A stretch of DNA of 64,000 nucleotides from Nocardioides alkalitolerans DSM 16699 (GTDB taxonomy: Bacteria; Actinomycetota; Actinomycetes; Propionibacteriales; Nocardioidaceae), in the NCBI RefSeq assembly GCF_000426525.1, contig NZ_AUFN01000015.1, positions 1 through 64,000 of the forward strand, in the 5' to 3' direction. The translations under genes were made by a program, and so were the position numbers. Positions 15,645 to 23,614 of the stretch are shown piece by piece. Under the pieces are notes generated by a model that ran no database searches, was not told the origin of the DNA, and worked only from the letters and a program-made list of their open reading frames with translations. Every line of letters starts with the position of its first letter. The first letter of the stretch is position 1.

Positions 15645-16129
15645 GCCCGGACCTCCGAGCGTGGTTTCGAGACAGGCGCTGGCGCGCCTTCCTCAACCAC
15701 CGAGGACGATGTGCGGTCGAGCAGCTCCACGAGGTTGCCCTCGGGGTCGGCGACGAAGGCCATCCGTACGCCGGGCTCGGGCGAGGGGCGCGGCGACATC
15801 CGGTCGGTCGCGCCGGCGGCGAGCAGCGCGTCGTACGTGGTGTCGACGTCCGGCACGTCGAAGGCGACGTGGCCGAAGCCGCGGGTGAGCGCGGCCTCGG
15901 CGGCGCTGCCGGGCTGGAGGCCCGGGGTGGAGCCGGCGCGGGCGAGCAGCTCGATGCGGAAGCCCTCGGGGCTGCGCAGCATCGTGCCGCTCAGGCCGAC
16001 CTCGGCCACCGTGAACTCGAGGTCGACCGCCAGCCCGAACGCCGCGGCGTACCAGGCGCTCATGGCCGGCAGGTCGCCGACGCTGAGCCCGACGTGGTCG
16101 AGCACGGGCGCGGTGAGCACGGGCGTCAC
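15641..16129 (-). CDS. VOC-family protein with repeat-encoded C-terminus
   Basis: 162 aa from a GTG that shares GTGA with the ALDH stop. One glyoxalase/VOC fold: LDHVGLSVGDLPAMSAWY at the N-terminus and FGHVAFDVPDVDTTYDALLAAG in the second half, ending at VADPEGNLVELLDR, where the fold normally stops. The last 20 or so residues (SSSVVEEGAPAPVSKPRSEV) are encoded by the hairpin repeat at 15661-15700 and are not part of the VOC fold. It may be a lyase, isomerase or dioxygenase accessory of the pathway. Confidence 0.85.
   Translation of the reverse strand: MTPVLTAPVLDHVGLSVGDLPAMSAWYAAAFGLAVDLEFTVAEVGLSGTMLRSPEGFRIELLARAGSTPGLQPGSAAEAALTRGFGHVAFDVPDVDTTYDALLAAGATDRMSPRPSPEPGVRMAFVADPEGNLVELLDRTSSSVVEEGAPAPVSKPRSEVRA
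15661..15700. repeat. Palindromic hairpin repeat, copy 3 (inside coding sequence)
   Basis: Begins GTGGTTTCGAGACAGGCGCT and ends TCCTCAACCACCG. The inner stem is GGCGC-TG-GCGCC. Unlike copies 1 and 2 it lies within the 3' end of the VOC gene and is read through in frame. Confidence 0.8.
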
Positions 16130-17508
16130 GACGCGCCCCCGACGAAGACGGTGCGCTGGTTGGTGAACTCGCGCGTGCCCTCGCCGGCCAGCTCGCGGCC
16201 GTAGCCGCTGCGCCCGATGCCGCCGAACGGCAGCCGTGGGTCGGAGGCGACCATCGCGTTGACGAACAGCGCACCCGAGCGGATCCGGCGACCGACCGCG
16301 AGGCCGCGCTCGGAGCGGCTCCAGACCGCTGCGCCGAGGCCGTACTCCGTGTCGTTCGCCAGCTCGACCGCGTGGTCGTCGTCGCGGGCGCGCACGACCG
16401 AGGCGACGGGGCCGAAGGTCTCCTGGTCGAAGCTGGTCATGCCGGGCCGCACGTGGTCGAGCACGGTGGGCGCGTAGTAGGTGGGCTCGATCGGCTCGCC
16501 ACCGGTGACGAGCACGGCGCCCTCGGCGATCGACGCCTCGACCTGGCGGTGCAGGCCGTCGCGCAGGTCGGCGCGGGCCATCGGACCCACCGTCGTGCCG
16601 GGAGCGGTGGGGTCGCCGACCTGCAGCAGGCCGACCCGCTCGACGAGCAGCGCGACGAAGTCGTCGGCCACCGCGTCGGCGACGATGAAGCGCTTGGCCG
16701 CGATGCAGCTCTGCCCGCCGTTGCCGAAGCGCGACTTCACGGCCGCGTCGGCGGCTGCCACCAGGTCGGCGTCGTCGAGCACCACGAACGGGTCGGAGCC
16801 GCCGAGCTCGAGCACGCTCTTCTTCAAGAAACGTCCGGCGAGCGCACCGACCGCCTCCCCCGCCCGCTCGCTACCGGTCAGCGTGACGGCGGCGACGCGA
16901 GGGTCGCCGATCACGCGCGGCATGGTGTCGGCGAGCGACGCCTCGGCCAGCACGAGCGTCACGAACAGGCCCGCGGGGGCGCCGGCGTCGGCGAAGAGCT
17001 GCTCGATCGCCAGCGCGGAGCCGGTCACGTTCGGCGAGTGCTTGAGCACCGCGCCGTTGCCCGCCACCAGCGCGGCGCACGCGAACCGCAGCACCTGCCA
17101 GAACGGGTAGTTCCACGGCATCACCGCGAACACGAGGCCCAGCGGCTCCGAGGAGACCCACGACCGCTGCGCCGCGCTCTCCATCTCGCGGTCGGCCAGC
17201 CAGCCGGGGGCGGCGTCGGCGACGACCGTGCAGTTCCAGGCGCACTTGTCGATCTCGGCCAGCGCCTCCTTCAGCGGCTTGCCCATCTCGGCGGTGACCA
17301 GCGCGGCGTACTCCTCACGCCGCTCCGTCAGCAGCTTCCCGACGTCGCGCAGCAGGCCGGTGCGCTCCTCGACGGTCCGCTGCGACCACTCGCCGTACGC
17401 CGCGTGCGCCGCCGCGAGCCGGGTCTCGATGCCGGTCTCGTCGTGCACGCCGTACGTCGCCAGCTCGGCCCCGGTGGCCGGGTTGCGGGTCGTGATCTGC
17501 TCGGTCAC
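16126..17508 (-). CDS. NAD(P)-dependent aldehyde (succinate-semialdehyde) dehydrogenase
   Basis: 460 aa ALDH of the short SSADH class. Seen: PWNYPFWQVLRFACAALVAG (cofactor entry), TLTGSERAGEAVG, the glutamate motif LELGGSDPF and the nucleophile in GNGGQSCIAAKRF, with FGPVASVVRA and the closing PFGGIGRSGYGREL. Family knowledge: oxidises succinic or related semialdehydes to the acid. In this cluster it would take the aldehyde left after ring cleavage and hydrolysis. GTG start at 17508 directly abuts the FAH2 stop at 17509, indicating one operon. Confidence 0.92.
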   Translation of the reverse strand: MTEQITTRNPATGAELATYGVHDETGIETRLAAAHAAYGEWSQRTVEERTGLLRDVGKLLTERREEYAALVTAEMGKPLKEALAEIDKCAWNCTVVADAAPGWLADREMESAAQRSWVSSEPLGLVFAVMPWNYPFWQVLRFACAALVAGNGAVLKHSPNVTGSALAIEQLFADAGAPAGLFVTLVLAEASLADTMPRVIGDPRVAAVTLTGSERAGEAVGALAGRFLKKSVLELGGSDPFVVLDDADLVAAADAAVKSRFGNGGQSCIAAKRFIVADAVADDFVALLVERVGLLQVGDPTAPGTTVGPMARADLRDGLHRQVEASIAEGAVLVTGGEPIEPTYYAPTVLDHVRPGMTSFDQETFGPVASVVRARDDDHAVELANDTEYGLGAAVWSRSERGLAVGRRIRSGALFVNAMVASDPRLPFGGIGRSGYGRELAGEGTREFTNQRTVFVGGAS

Positions 17509-18516
17509 TCAGACCGCCTCCCTCTCGCGTCGACGTGCCGCCGGGATCGGGGGCACGCTCTCGGTGCCGGCGACGACCCGGTTGCGGATCACGCCGACAC
17601 CCTCGATCTGCATCTCCACCACGTCGCCGACCTGCAGGGGCGGCGGCGTCAGCTCGCCGCGGCGGCCCCACGCCTCGGCGAGCGCGCCGGTGCCGCACGT
17701 GCCCGACGCCAGCACCTCGCCGGCGCGCACCCAGGAGGCGCGCGAGGCGTAGGAGACGAGCTGCTCGAAGCTCCAGCCCATGTGGCCGGAGCGGTCGGCG
17801 CCCACCTCGACGCCGTTCACGCGCACCGTCATCGCCAGGTCGAGGAAGCCGTCGGCGTCGCGGTGCTCGACGAGCTCGTCCGGCGTGACGACCCAGGGGC
17901 CGATGGTGGTGGCGAAGTCCTTGCCCTTCGACGGGCCCAGGCCCAGGCGCATCTCGCGGCCCTGCACGTCGCGCGCCGACCAGTCGTTCATCACGCAGTA
18001 GCCGCCGATCGCAGCCCGTGCCTGCTCCGGCGTCGCGTTGCGCACGTCGCGGCAGATCACCGCCGCCAGCTCGAGCTCGAAGTCGAGCCGCTCGGTGTCC
18101 GGCTGGGTGACCACGTCGTCGTACGCACCGTGCACCGCGTGCGGGGCCATGAAGAGGAACGAGGGTGCGGCGTACCACTCGTCGGGCACGGCCGCGTCGC
18201 CCTGCATGCCCTTGCCGATGCCCTCGACGTGGGACTCGAAGGTGAGGAAGTCGCGCATGGCGACCGGGTGCACGGGCGGGGCGAGCACGACCTCGTCGAG
18301 GGTGAGCCCGTCGGAGGCGGCGGCCCGCTCGGCGACCGCGTCACGGACGGTGCGCTCGGCCGCCAGCAGCGCGACCAGGCTGACGCCCGGCTCGACCGGG
18401 TGGAGGCGCAGGTGCTCCCCCGCGCCCAGCACGAGCGCGACCTCGGTCGGCGCGGCCGGCACCCAGGAGGCGGGCGGGCCGGGCGGCGCCGTACGGCGGA
18501 AGGCGGCGAGACGCAC
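17509..18516 (-). CDS. Fumarylacetoacetate hydrolase-family protein 2
   Basis: 335 aa paralogue of the FAH gene at 12052, with an extra N-terminal segment. Active-site segments are RDFLTFESHVEGIGKG, LDFELELAAVICRDV, NDWSARDVQGREMRLGLGPS plus KGKDFATT, and GEVLASGTCGTGAL. It presumably hydrolyses or decarboxylates an acylpyruvate or similar intermediate. GTG start at 18516; it is 6 bases downstream of the ABM gene and contiguous with the ALDH gene. Two FAH-type genes in one operon suggest successive steps, such as a decarboxylase/isomerase and a hydrolase, though which is which cannot be read. Confidence 0.88.
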   Translation of the reverse strand: MRLAAFRRTAPPGPPASWVPAAPTEVALVLGAGEHLRLHPVEPGVSLVALLAAERTVRDAVAERAAASDGLTLDEVVLAPPVHPVAMRDFLTFESHVEGIGKGMQGDAAVPDEWYAAPSFLFMAPHAVHGAYDDVVTQPDTERLDFELELAAVICRDVRNATPEQARAAIGGYCVMNDWSARDVQGREMRLGLGPSKGKDFATTIGPWVVTPDELVEHRDADGFLDLAMTVRVNGVEVGADRSGHMGWSFEQLVSYASRASWVRAGEVLASGTCGTGALAEAWGRRGELTPPPLQVGDVVEMQIEGVGVIRNRVVAGTESVPPIPAARRREREAV

Positions 18517-18522
18517 GGCCGG

Positions 18523-18813
18523 TCAGTCGATCGTGGTGTAGAAGGCGCGCTCACGCTTCGCGAGCACGGGGATCGCGAGGCCGTGGCCGTACTCCGTGAA
18601 GTGGTCGGAGGCGCCGTGCGCCAGGTAGGCCGCCTCGTCCTCGTAGACCTCGAAGAGGTGGAAGACCGACGGCTCCGACGGGTCCTGGTAGGCCTGGTAG
18701 TAGAGGTTGCCCGCCTCCGCCCGCGAGGCCGGCGTGAGCTTGCGGATGGCCTCGAGCACGACGGCCTCCTGGCCGGGCTCGGAGGTCCAGGTGGCGGCGA
18801 CGACGTACGACAT
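18523..18813 (-). CDS. Antibiotic-biosynthesis-monooxygenase (ABM) domain protein
   Basis: 96 aa dimeric alpha-beta barrel protein: VVAATWTSEPGQEAVVLEAI, then NLYYQAYQDPSEPSVFHLFE and AYLAHGASDHFTEYGHGL are the conserved ABM strands and helix. Such proteins act as cofactor-free monooxygenases on quinol-like substrates or as stability factors. It is the first gene of the minus-strand catabolic operon, so it probably follows the divergent promoter shared with the flavin monooxygenase. GAGAGCCCC precedes the ATG. Confidence 0.85.
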   Translation of the reverse strand: MSYVVAATWTSEPGQEAVVLEAIRKLTPASRAEAGNLYYQAYQDPSEPSVFHLFEVYEDEAAYLAHGASDHFTEYGHGLAIPVLAKRERAFYTTID

Positions 18814-18909
18814 GGGGCTCTCGCTTCTGCACTCGCGGCGGGTCGGTCCCGCCGGACGCCGTGGACGCTACGGACGCCGCCGAGGGTCGGGAACCAGCCA
18901 GCGCGGATG

Positions 18910-18930
18910 CCAACCATCGTCAGGTGTTGG
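18910..18930. promoter_or_regulatory. Candidate LysR-type operator in divergent catabolic promoter
   Basis: Inverted repeat CCAAC-N11-GTTGG in the 212-base space between the ABM gene (minus) and the FAD monooxygenase (plus). The spacing matches the interrupted dyads bound by LysR-type activators, and two LysR genes lie 3-4 kb away. The assignment is inference. Confidence 0.5.
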
Positions 18931-19025
18931 TTCCGCCGCCTGTGACCTGCGACATACCTTCCGACCGTCCGGCGGGTCCGCCCGCCCCCACAGCCGTGAG
19001 GCAAAGATTGGAAGGTGCGCCCGCC

Positions 19026-20180
19026 ATGGACGTCTCCCCAGCGGTCAACCGCGTGCTCGTCGTCGGCGGCGGCATCACCGGATCGGTGCTCTCGCTCGCC
19101 CTCGCGCAGAAGGGCGTCGAGGTCGTGCTCGTCGAGCTGCGCGAGACGTGGACCGGCATGGGCCACGGCATCACGCTCCAGGGCAACGCCCTCAAGGCGT
19201 TCCGCGACGTCGGCATCCTCGACGAGCTGATGACCCGCGGCGTGCCGTTCGACCACCTGCGCCTCAAGGCCGCGCACGACGGCTCCGTCATCGCCGAGCT
19301 GCCGACGCCCCACACCGGCGGCGACGACCTGCCCTCCACCATGGGCGCGCTGCGCTCCGACCTCGCCGACATCCTCACCGCGGCGGTGCACGCGGCGGGT
19401 GTCGACGTGCGCCTCGGCACGACGGTGACGGCGATCGACGACACGGTGGTCGAGGGCCGCGCCGGCGTCACCGTCACGCTCGCCGACGGCACCACCGAGC
19501 GCGTCGACCTCGTCGTCGGCGCCGACGGCATCCGCTCGCAGACCCGCGCGATGATCGGCATCGAGCAGGGCCCGCGGCCCGTCGGCATGGGCATCTGGCG
19601 CGTCGTCGCCAAGCGCCCGGCCGCGATGGACTGCGCCGAGGTCTACTACGGCGGCCCCAAGTTCAAGGCCGGCTACAGCCCGATCTCCGACGACCTCTGC
19701 TACGCCTACCTGCTCGAGGAGAACCTCGACCGCAGCTTCGTCGGCGAGGGGCCGAAGGGCGGCCTGCTCAAGGAGCGGTCGGCCGGGTACGGCGGCATCT
19801 GGGGCGAGATCCGCGAGAGCCTCACCGACGACACCCTCGTCAACTACCAGTGGATCGAGGCGATCATGCTCGACGAGCCCTGGTTCCGCGGCCGCACCAT
19901 CGTCGTCGGCGACGCCGCCCACGCCTGCCCGCCGCTCATCGCCCAGGGCGCCGCCATGTGCGCCGAGGACGCCGTCGTGCTCGCCGAGATGCTCACCGCC
20001 CCCGGCGCCGACGTCGAGACCGTGCTGCCGGCGTTCATGGAGCGCCGTCTCCCCCGCGTGACGATGGTCCTGGGCAACAGCCTGCAGCTCGCGGAGTGGG
20101 AGATGCACCCGGACTCCCCCGACGCCGACCCCGGCCGGATCATGGGCCAGACCCTGAACGCCCTGTGCGCCCCGGCGTGA
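19026..20180 (+). CDS. FAD-dependent aromatic monooxygenase
   Basis: 384 aa class A flavoprotein hydroxylase from the ATG at 19026, which has GGAAGG 10 bases upstream; an in-frame ATG at 18861 would add a non-homologous leader and is rejected. Motifs: GGGITGSVLSLALAQKGVEV (FAD dinucleotide fold, residues 12-31), VVGADGIRSQTR (DG motif), and IVVGDAAHACPP (GD motif). It would hydroxylate an aromatic ring with NAD(P)H and O2, preparing a catechol for the extradiol dioxygenase. Its stop shares GTGA with the next gene. Confidence 0.9.
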   Translation: MDVSPAVNRVLVVGGGITGSVLSLALAQKGVEVVLVELRETWTGMGHGITLQGNALKAFRDVGILDELMTRGVPFDHLRLKAAHDGSVIAELPTPHTGGDDLPSTMGALRSDLADILTAAVHAAGVDVRLGTTVTAIDDTVVEGRAGVTVTLADGTTERVDLVVGADGIRSQTRAMIGIEQGPRPVGMGIWRVVAKRPAAMDCAEVYYGGPKFKAGYSPISDDLCYAYLLEENLDRSFVGEGPKGGLLKERSAGYGGIWGEIRESLTDDTLVNYQWIEAIMLDEPWFRGRTIVVGDAAHACPPLIAQGAAMCAEDAVVLAEMLTAPGADVETVLPAFMERRLPRVTMVLGNSLQLAEWEMHPDSPDADPGRIMGQTLNALCAPA

Positions 20181-21535
20181 CCGACCTCGACGGCGAGCTC
20201 CTGCTGCGCGACGACGCCGGCTTCGAGGCCGCACGGGTCGACCGCATCTTCAACCGCCGCCTCACCTCCCGTACGCCGGCCGCGGTGCTGCGCGTGGGCA
20301 GCGAGGCCGACGTCGTCCGCGGCGTGCGGCTCGCCCGGGAGCGCGGCTGGCAGGTCGCCGTGCGCTCCGGCGGGCACAGCTGGGCCCAGTGGTCGGTGCG
20401 CGACGACGTGCTCGTGCTCGACCTCGCGGCGCTGCAGGAGCTGTCGTACGACGCCTCGACCGGCGTCGCGACCGCCTCCCCCGCGGTGCAGGGCGGCGCG
20501 ACCCTCGACCCGTTCCTCGCCGAGCACGGCCGGTTCTTCCCCGGCGGGCACTGCCCCACCGTCGGCATCGGGGGCTTCCTGCTGCAGGGCGGCCAGGGCT
20601 GGAACGCCCGCGGCTGGGGCTGGGCGGCCGAGCACGTCGTCGGCCTCGACGTCGTCACCGCCGCCGGCGAGCTCGTGCACGCCAGCGCCGAGGTGAACGC
20701 GGACCTCTACTGGGCCGCCCGCGGCTCCGGCCCCGGCTTCCCCGGCGTCGTCACCCGCTTCCACCTCGCCACGCGCCCGCGGTTCGCGCACGTGGTGCAG
20801 ACCGTGCAGGCCTACCGCCTCGCCGACTTCGACGAGGTCATGACGTGGCTCCACGACGCCCACCACGGGGTCGCGGACTGCGTCGAGATCGTCGCCCTCA
20901 CCAAGACCGACGACGACCTCGGACCCGTCCTGCTCGTCACCGCTGTCGCGTTCGTCGACGACCTGGAGACGGGCCGGGAGGCGCTCGCGCCGTTCCGCGC
21001 CAACCCGGCCCTCGACCGGGCGCTGCTGCACGTCGACGCCCAGCCGACGACGCTCGCCGAGCAGCGACTGCGCCAGCTGCACGACAACCCGGAGGGCCAC
21101 CGCTGGGCCGTCGACAACGCCTGGCTCACCGGCGACGCCGCGGCCGTCGTACCCGCGATGCGGCGCTCGTTCACGACGCTGCCGAACGCGCAGGCGTTCA
21201 CCATCTGGTTCTCGATGGCGCCGCTGCGGGCCCTGCCCGACATGGCGTTCTCGATGCAGTCGGAGATCTACCTGGCGTCGTACGTCGTGTGGCCCGACGC
21301 CGCCGACGACGACGCGAACGTCGCCTGGCTCGCCGACGTGATGCGCGACCTCGAGCCGGTGACGGCCGGCCAGTACCTCGGCGACGGCGACCTCGAGCGC
21401 CGCCAGGTCCGGTTCATGGACGACGCGCACTGGGCCCGTTTCTGCGCGATCCGCGACGCCCGCGACCCCGACCGGCTGTTCGTCGGCTACCTCGCCGGCG
21501 CGTCCGGCGCGGCGAACCGCAACCACTGGGAGTGA
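20177..21535 (+). CDS. Berberine-bridge-enzyme-like FAD oxidoreductase (bicovalent flavin)
   Basis: 452 aa from the GTG at 20177, overlapping the monooxygenase stop. FAD-binding PCMH/BBE fold: His67 in VRSGGHSWA and Cys126 in GGHCPTVGIGG are the two positions for covalent FAD in BBE-type oxidases, followed by GGQGWNARGWG. A BBE C-terminal motif fits NRNHWE at the end, where NxxxWxP-type flavin contacts normally lie. The group includes alcohol, carbohydrate and 6-hydroxynicotine oxidases, so substrate is open. No signal peptide, so cytoplasmic. Confidence 0.88.
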   Translation: MTDLDGELLLRDDAGFEAARVDRIFNRRLTSRTPAAVLRVGSEADVVRGVRLARERGWQVAVRSGGHSWAQWSVRDDVLVLDLAALQELSYDASTGVATASPAVQGGATLDPFLAEHGRFFPGGHCPTVGIGGFLLQGGQGWNARGWGWAAEHVVGLDVVTAAGELVHASAEVNADLYWAARGSGPGFPGVVTRFHLATRPRFAHVVQTVQAYRLADFDEVMTWLHDAHHGVADCVEIVALTKTDDDLGPVLLVTAVAFVDDLETGREALAPFRANPALDRALLHVDAQPTTLAEQRLRQLHDNPEGHRWAVDNAWLTGDAAAVVPAMRRSFTTLPNAQAFTIWFSMAPLRALPDMAFSMQSEIYLASYVVWPDAADDDANVAWLADVMRDLEPVTAGQYLGDGDLERRQVRFMDDAHWARFCAIRDARDPDRLFVGYLAGASGAANRNHWE

Positions 21536-21546
21536 GGCGCGGAGGC

Positions 21547-21594
21547 GGACGTCATCCGGACCGAGCCCCCGGGGCCACGATCGGGATGACGTCC
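21547..21594. repeat. Hairpin repeat related to the 43-kb array; possible bidirectional terminator
   Basis: Perfect 11-bp arms GGACGTCATCC (21547-21557) and GGATGACGTCC (21584-21594) around a GC-rich loop. It sits between the convergent oxidoreductase and LysR genes, so it could terminate both. The loop (ACCGAGCCCCC...GGGCCACG) matches that of the tandem units at 43090-43545. Confidence 0.7.
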
Positions 21595-21636
21595 CGGTGG
21601 GCGCCGTACCCCCGGCGGACTCCCACGACGACGACC

Positions 21637-22578
21637 TCAGCCGACCCCCGCCGGCGCGCGCTCCTCGAGCACGTGGGCGACCTCGTCGAGGCGGTCGAAG
21701 AACCAGCGGTACGCCGGCTCCGCGAGGCGGCTGGGCGCGAAGTAGTAGCCCTCGGCCAGCGTGATGTGGCCGAACGGCGGCTCCACCAGCACGAGCGGCC
21801 CGCCCGGCTGCGCGTGGAGGCGCGCCAGGCGCTCGGGCACGATCGCGATCATGTCGGTGCGCTCGATGACGAAGGGCAGCGGCAGCCAGCCCTCCACGGT
21901 CACCTGCACGTGCCGGTCGACGCCGAGCTCGCCGAGGGTGCGGTCGACGGGCGTCAGGTTGCGCCGCGAGAGCCCGAACTCGGCGACCGCGTGCGGCAGC
22001 GCGGCGACGTCCTCCAGCGTGAGCGCCCCGTCGCGCAGCCGCGGGTTGCCGGGGTCGACCAGGCAGACCATCCGGTCGCGCCACAGCGGCCGGGACTCCC
22101 CCGGGAAGCCGTAGCCGAGCGGTCCGACGAGCACGTCGTGGTCGACGATCACGCGGTCGGACTCCCGGATGTCGGGCGGCATGCCCGCCACCGCGAGCCG
22201 CACGTGCGGGGCCTGCGCCGTCATCGCGCCGAGGAGCGGGTCGTGCAGCACGCTCATCGCGTAGTCGCTCATCATCAGGCGGAAGACGCGGTCGCTCGTG
22301 GCCGGGTCGAAGCCCTCGTCGACGCGCAGCGCCTCGCTCATCAGCCGCACCGCCTCCTGCACCTCCGGCAGCAGCTCGGAGGCGAACGGGGTCAGCTCGA
22401 AGTCGCGGCCGTTGCGCACCAGCAGCTCGTCGTCGAACTTGCGGCGCAGGCGCCCGAGCGCCCCGCTCATCGCCGGCTGGCTCAGCCCGAGACGCCGGCC
22501 GGCGCGCGTCACGTTGGCCTCCTCGAGGATGGCCCGGAGGGCCACGAGCAGGTTGAGGTCGGTGCCTCCGAGCGTCAT
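21637..22578 (-). CDS. LysR-family regulator 1 (NodD-like)
   Basis: 313 aa. The winged HTH is at the N-terminus (LNLLVALRAILEEANVTRAG and LSQPAMSGALGRLRRKFDDELLVR), followed by a periplasmic-binding-type effector domain. The DLNLL start and the FDDELLVR motif place it in the NodD/LinR-like group that often controls aromatic catabolism. It is divergent from LysR 2 at 22679 with only 100 bases between them, so mutual or autoregulation is likely. Probable target: the operator at 18910. Confidence 0.9.
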   Translation of the reverse strand: MTLGGTDLNLLVALRAILEEANVTRAGRRLGLSQPAMSGALGRLRRKFDDELLVRNGRDFELTPFASELLPEVQEAVRLMSEALRVDEGFDPATSDRVFRLMMSDYAMSVLHDPLLGAMTAQAPHVRLAVAGMPPDIRESDRVIVDHDVLVGPLGYGFPGESRPLWRDRMVCLVDPGNPRLRDGALTLEDVAALPHAVAEFGLSRRNLTPVDRTLGELGVDRHVQVTVEGWLPLPFVIERTDMIAIVPERLARLHAQPGGPLVLVEPPFGHITLAEGYYFAPSRLAEPAYRWFFDRLDEVAHVLEERAPAGVG

Positions 22579-22678
22579 GCGGGCTGCCTTTCCACCGTGG
22601 GGCGTACGTCGTGTCGCGCCCCCGCCTGCGCATCATCCATCATGGTGACTGCCATCACACCCCCGAGGAGAGCCCATC

Positions 22679-23614
22679 GTGCGTGAGTCCGTGCGCGACG
22701 TCGACGCCAACCTGCTGGTCGCGCTGCACGCGCTGCTCGAGGAGCGCAACATCACCCACGCCGGCGCCCGGCTGATGGTGAGCCAGCCGGCCATGAGCGG
22801 GTCGCTCGGCCGGCTGCGGCGGCACTTCGACGACGAGCTGCTCGTGCGCCAGGGCCGCGAGTTCGTGCTCACGCCGCTGGCCCAGCAGCTGCTGCCGGTG
22901 GTGACCCGGGCGGTCGAGGCGGCCGAGGCGCTGCTCGGCGCGGAGCGGGCGTTCGACCCGGTCCACAGCTCGAAGCGGTTCGTGGTGAGCCTCTCGGAGT
23001 ACGCGATGACCGTGCTCGCCGAGCCCCTCAACCGGGCGGTGCTCCGGGAGGCGCCGGGCTGCTCGGTCGCGTTCGACTCCCTGCCGCCCGACCCCGACGC
23101 CATCGAGCGCCAGCTGCTCAACCGCGACCTCGTCGTCGGCCCCCTCGGGTTCGGGCTGCCGGGCCGCACCCAGCCGCTGTTCACCGACCGGCTCGTCTGC
23201 CTCGTGGCCCGGGGCAACCCCCGGCTGCGCGACGGCGGGCTCACGATCGACGACCTCCTCGACATGCCCCACGCGTTGGCGGAGTTCTACGCCGGCGGCG
23301 ACCACAAGCGCCCCCTCGAGGTCGTGGCGGAGCGGGCCGGGATCGGCGAGCGCACCGTGCTGGTCACCGTCTCGAGCCTCCTGACCCTCCCGTACGCCGT
23401 CGCCGGCACCGACCTCTGCGCCTTCGTGCCCTCGCGGCTCGCGGAGCGCTGCCTCGACATCCTCGACCTCGAGGTGGCCCGCACCCCGCTCGACACCGTC
23501 GAGATCACCGAGGCCGCGCACTGGCACCCCCGGCGCTCCGAGGAGCCCGCCAGCATCTGGTTGCGCGGGCTCCTCTACGACGTCGCCATCGCCCTCGAGG
23601 ACGAGCGCGGCTAG
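22679..23614 (+). CDS. LysR-family regulator 2 (NodD-like)
   Basis: 311 aa from a GTG, paralogous to LysR 1: VDANLLVALHALLEERNITHAG and VSQPAMSGSLGRLRRHFDDE form the HTH, and VVGPLGFGLPG echoes LVGPLGYGFPG in LysR 1. The effector domain differs enough to expect another ligand. Its TAG stop shares the palindromic CTAG with the stop of the convergent permease gene. It may regulate the ABC importer or the ring-cleavage genes. Confidence 0.88.
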   Translation: MRESVRDVDANLLVALHALLEERNITHAGARLMVSQPAMSGSLGRLRRHFDDELLVRQGREFVLTPLAQQLLPVVTRAVEAAEALLGAERAFDPVHSSKRFVVSLSEYAMTVLAEPLNRAVLREAPGCSVAFDSLPPDPDAIERQLLNRDLVVGPLGFGLPGRTQPLFTDRLVCLVARGNPRLRDGGLTIDDLLDMPHALAEFYAGGDHKRPLEVVAERAGIGERTVLVTVSSLLTLPYAVAGTDLCAFVPSRLAERCLDILDLEVARTPLDTVEITEAAHWHPRRSEEPASIWLRGLLYDVAIALEDERG

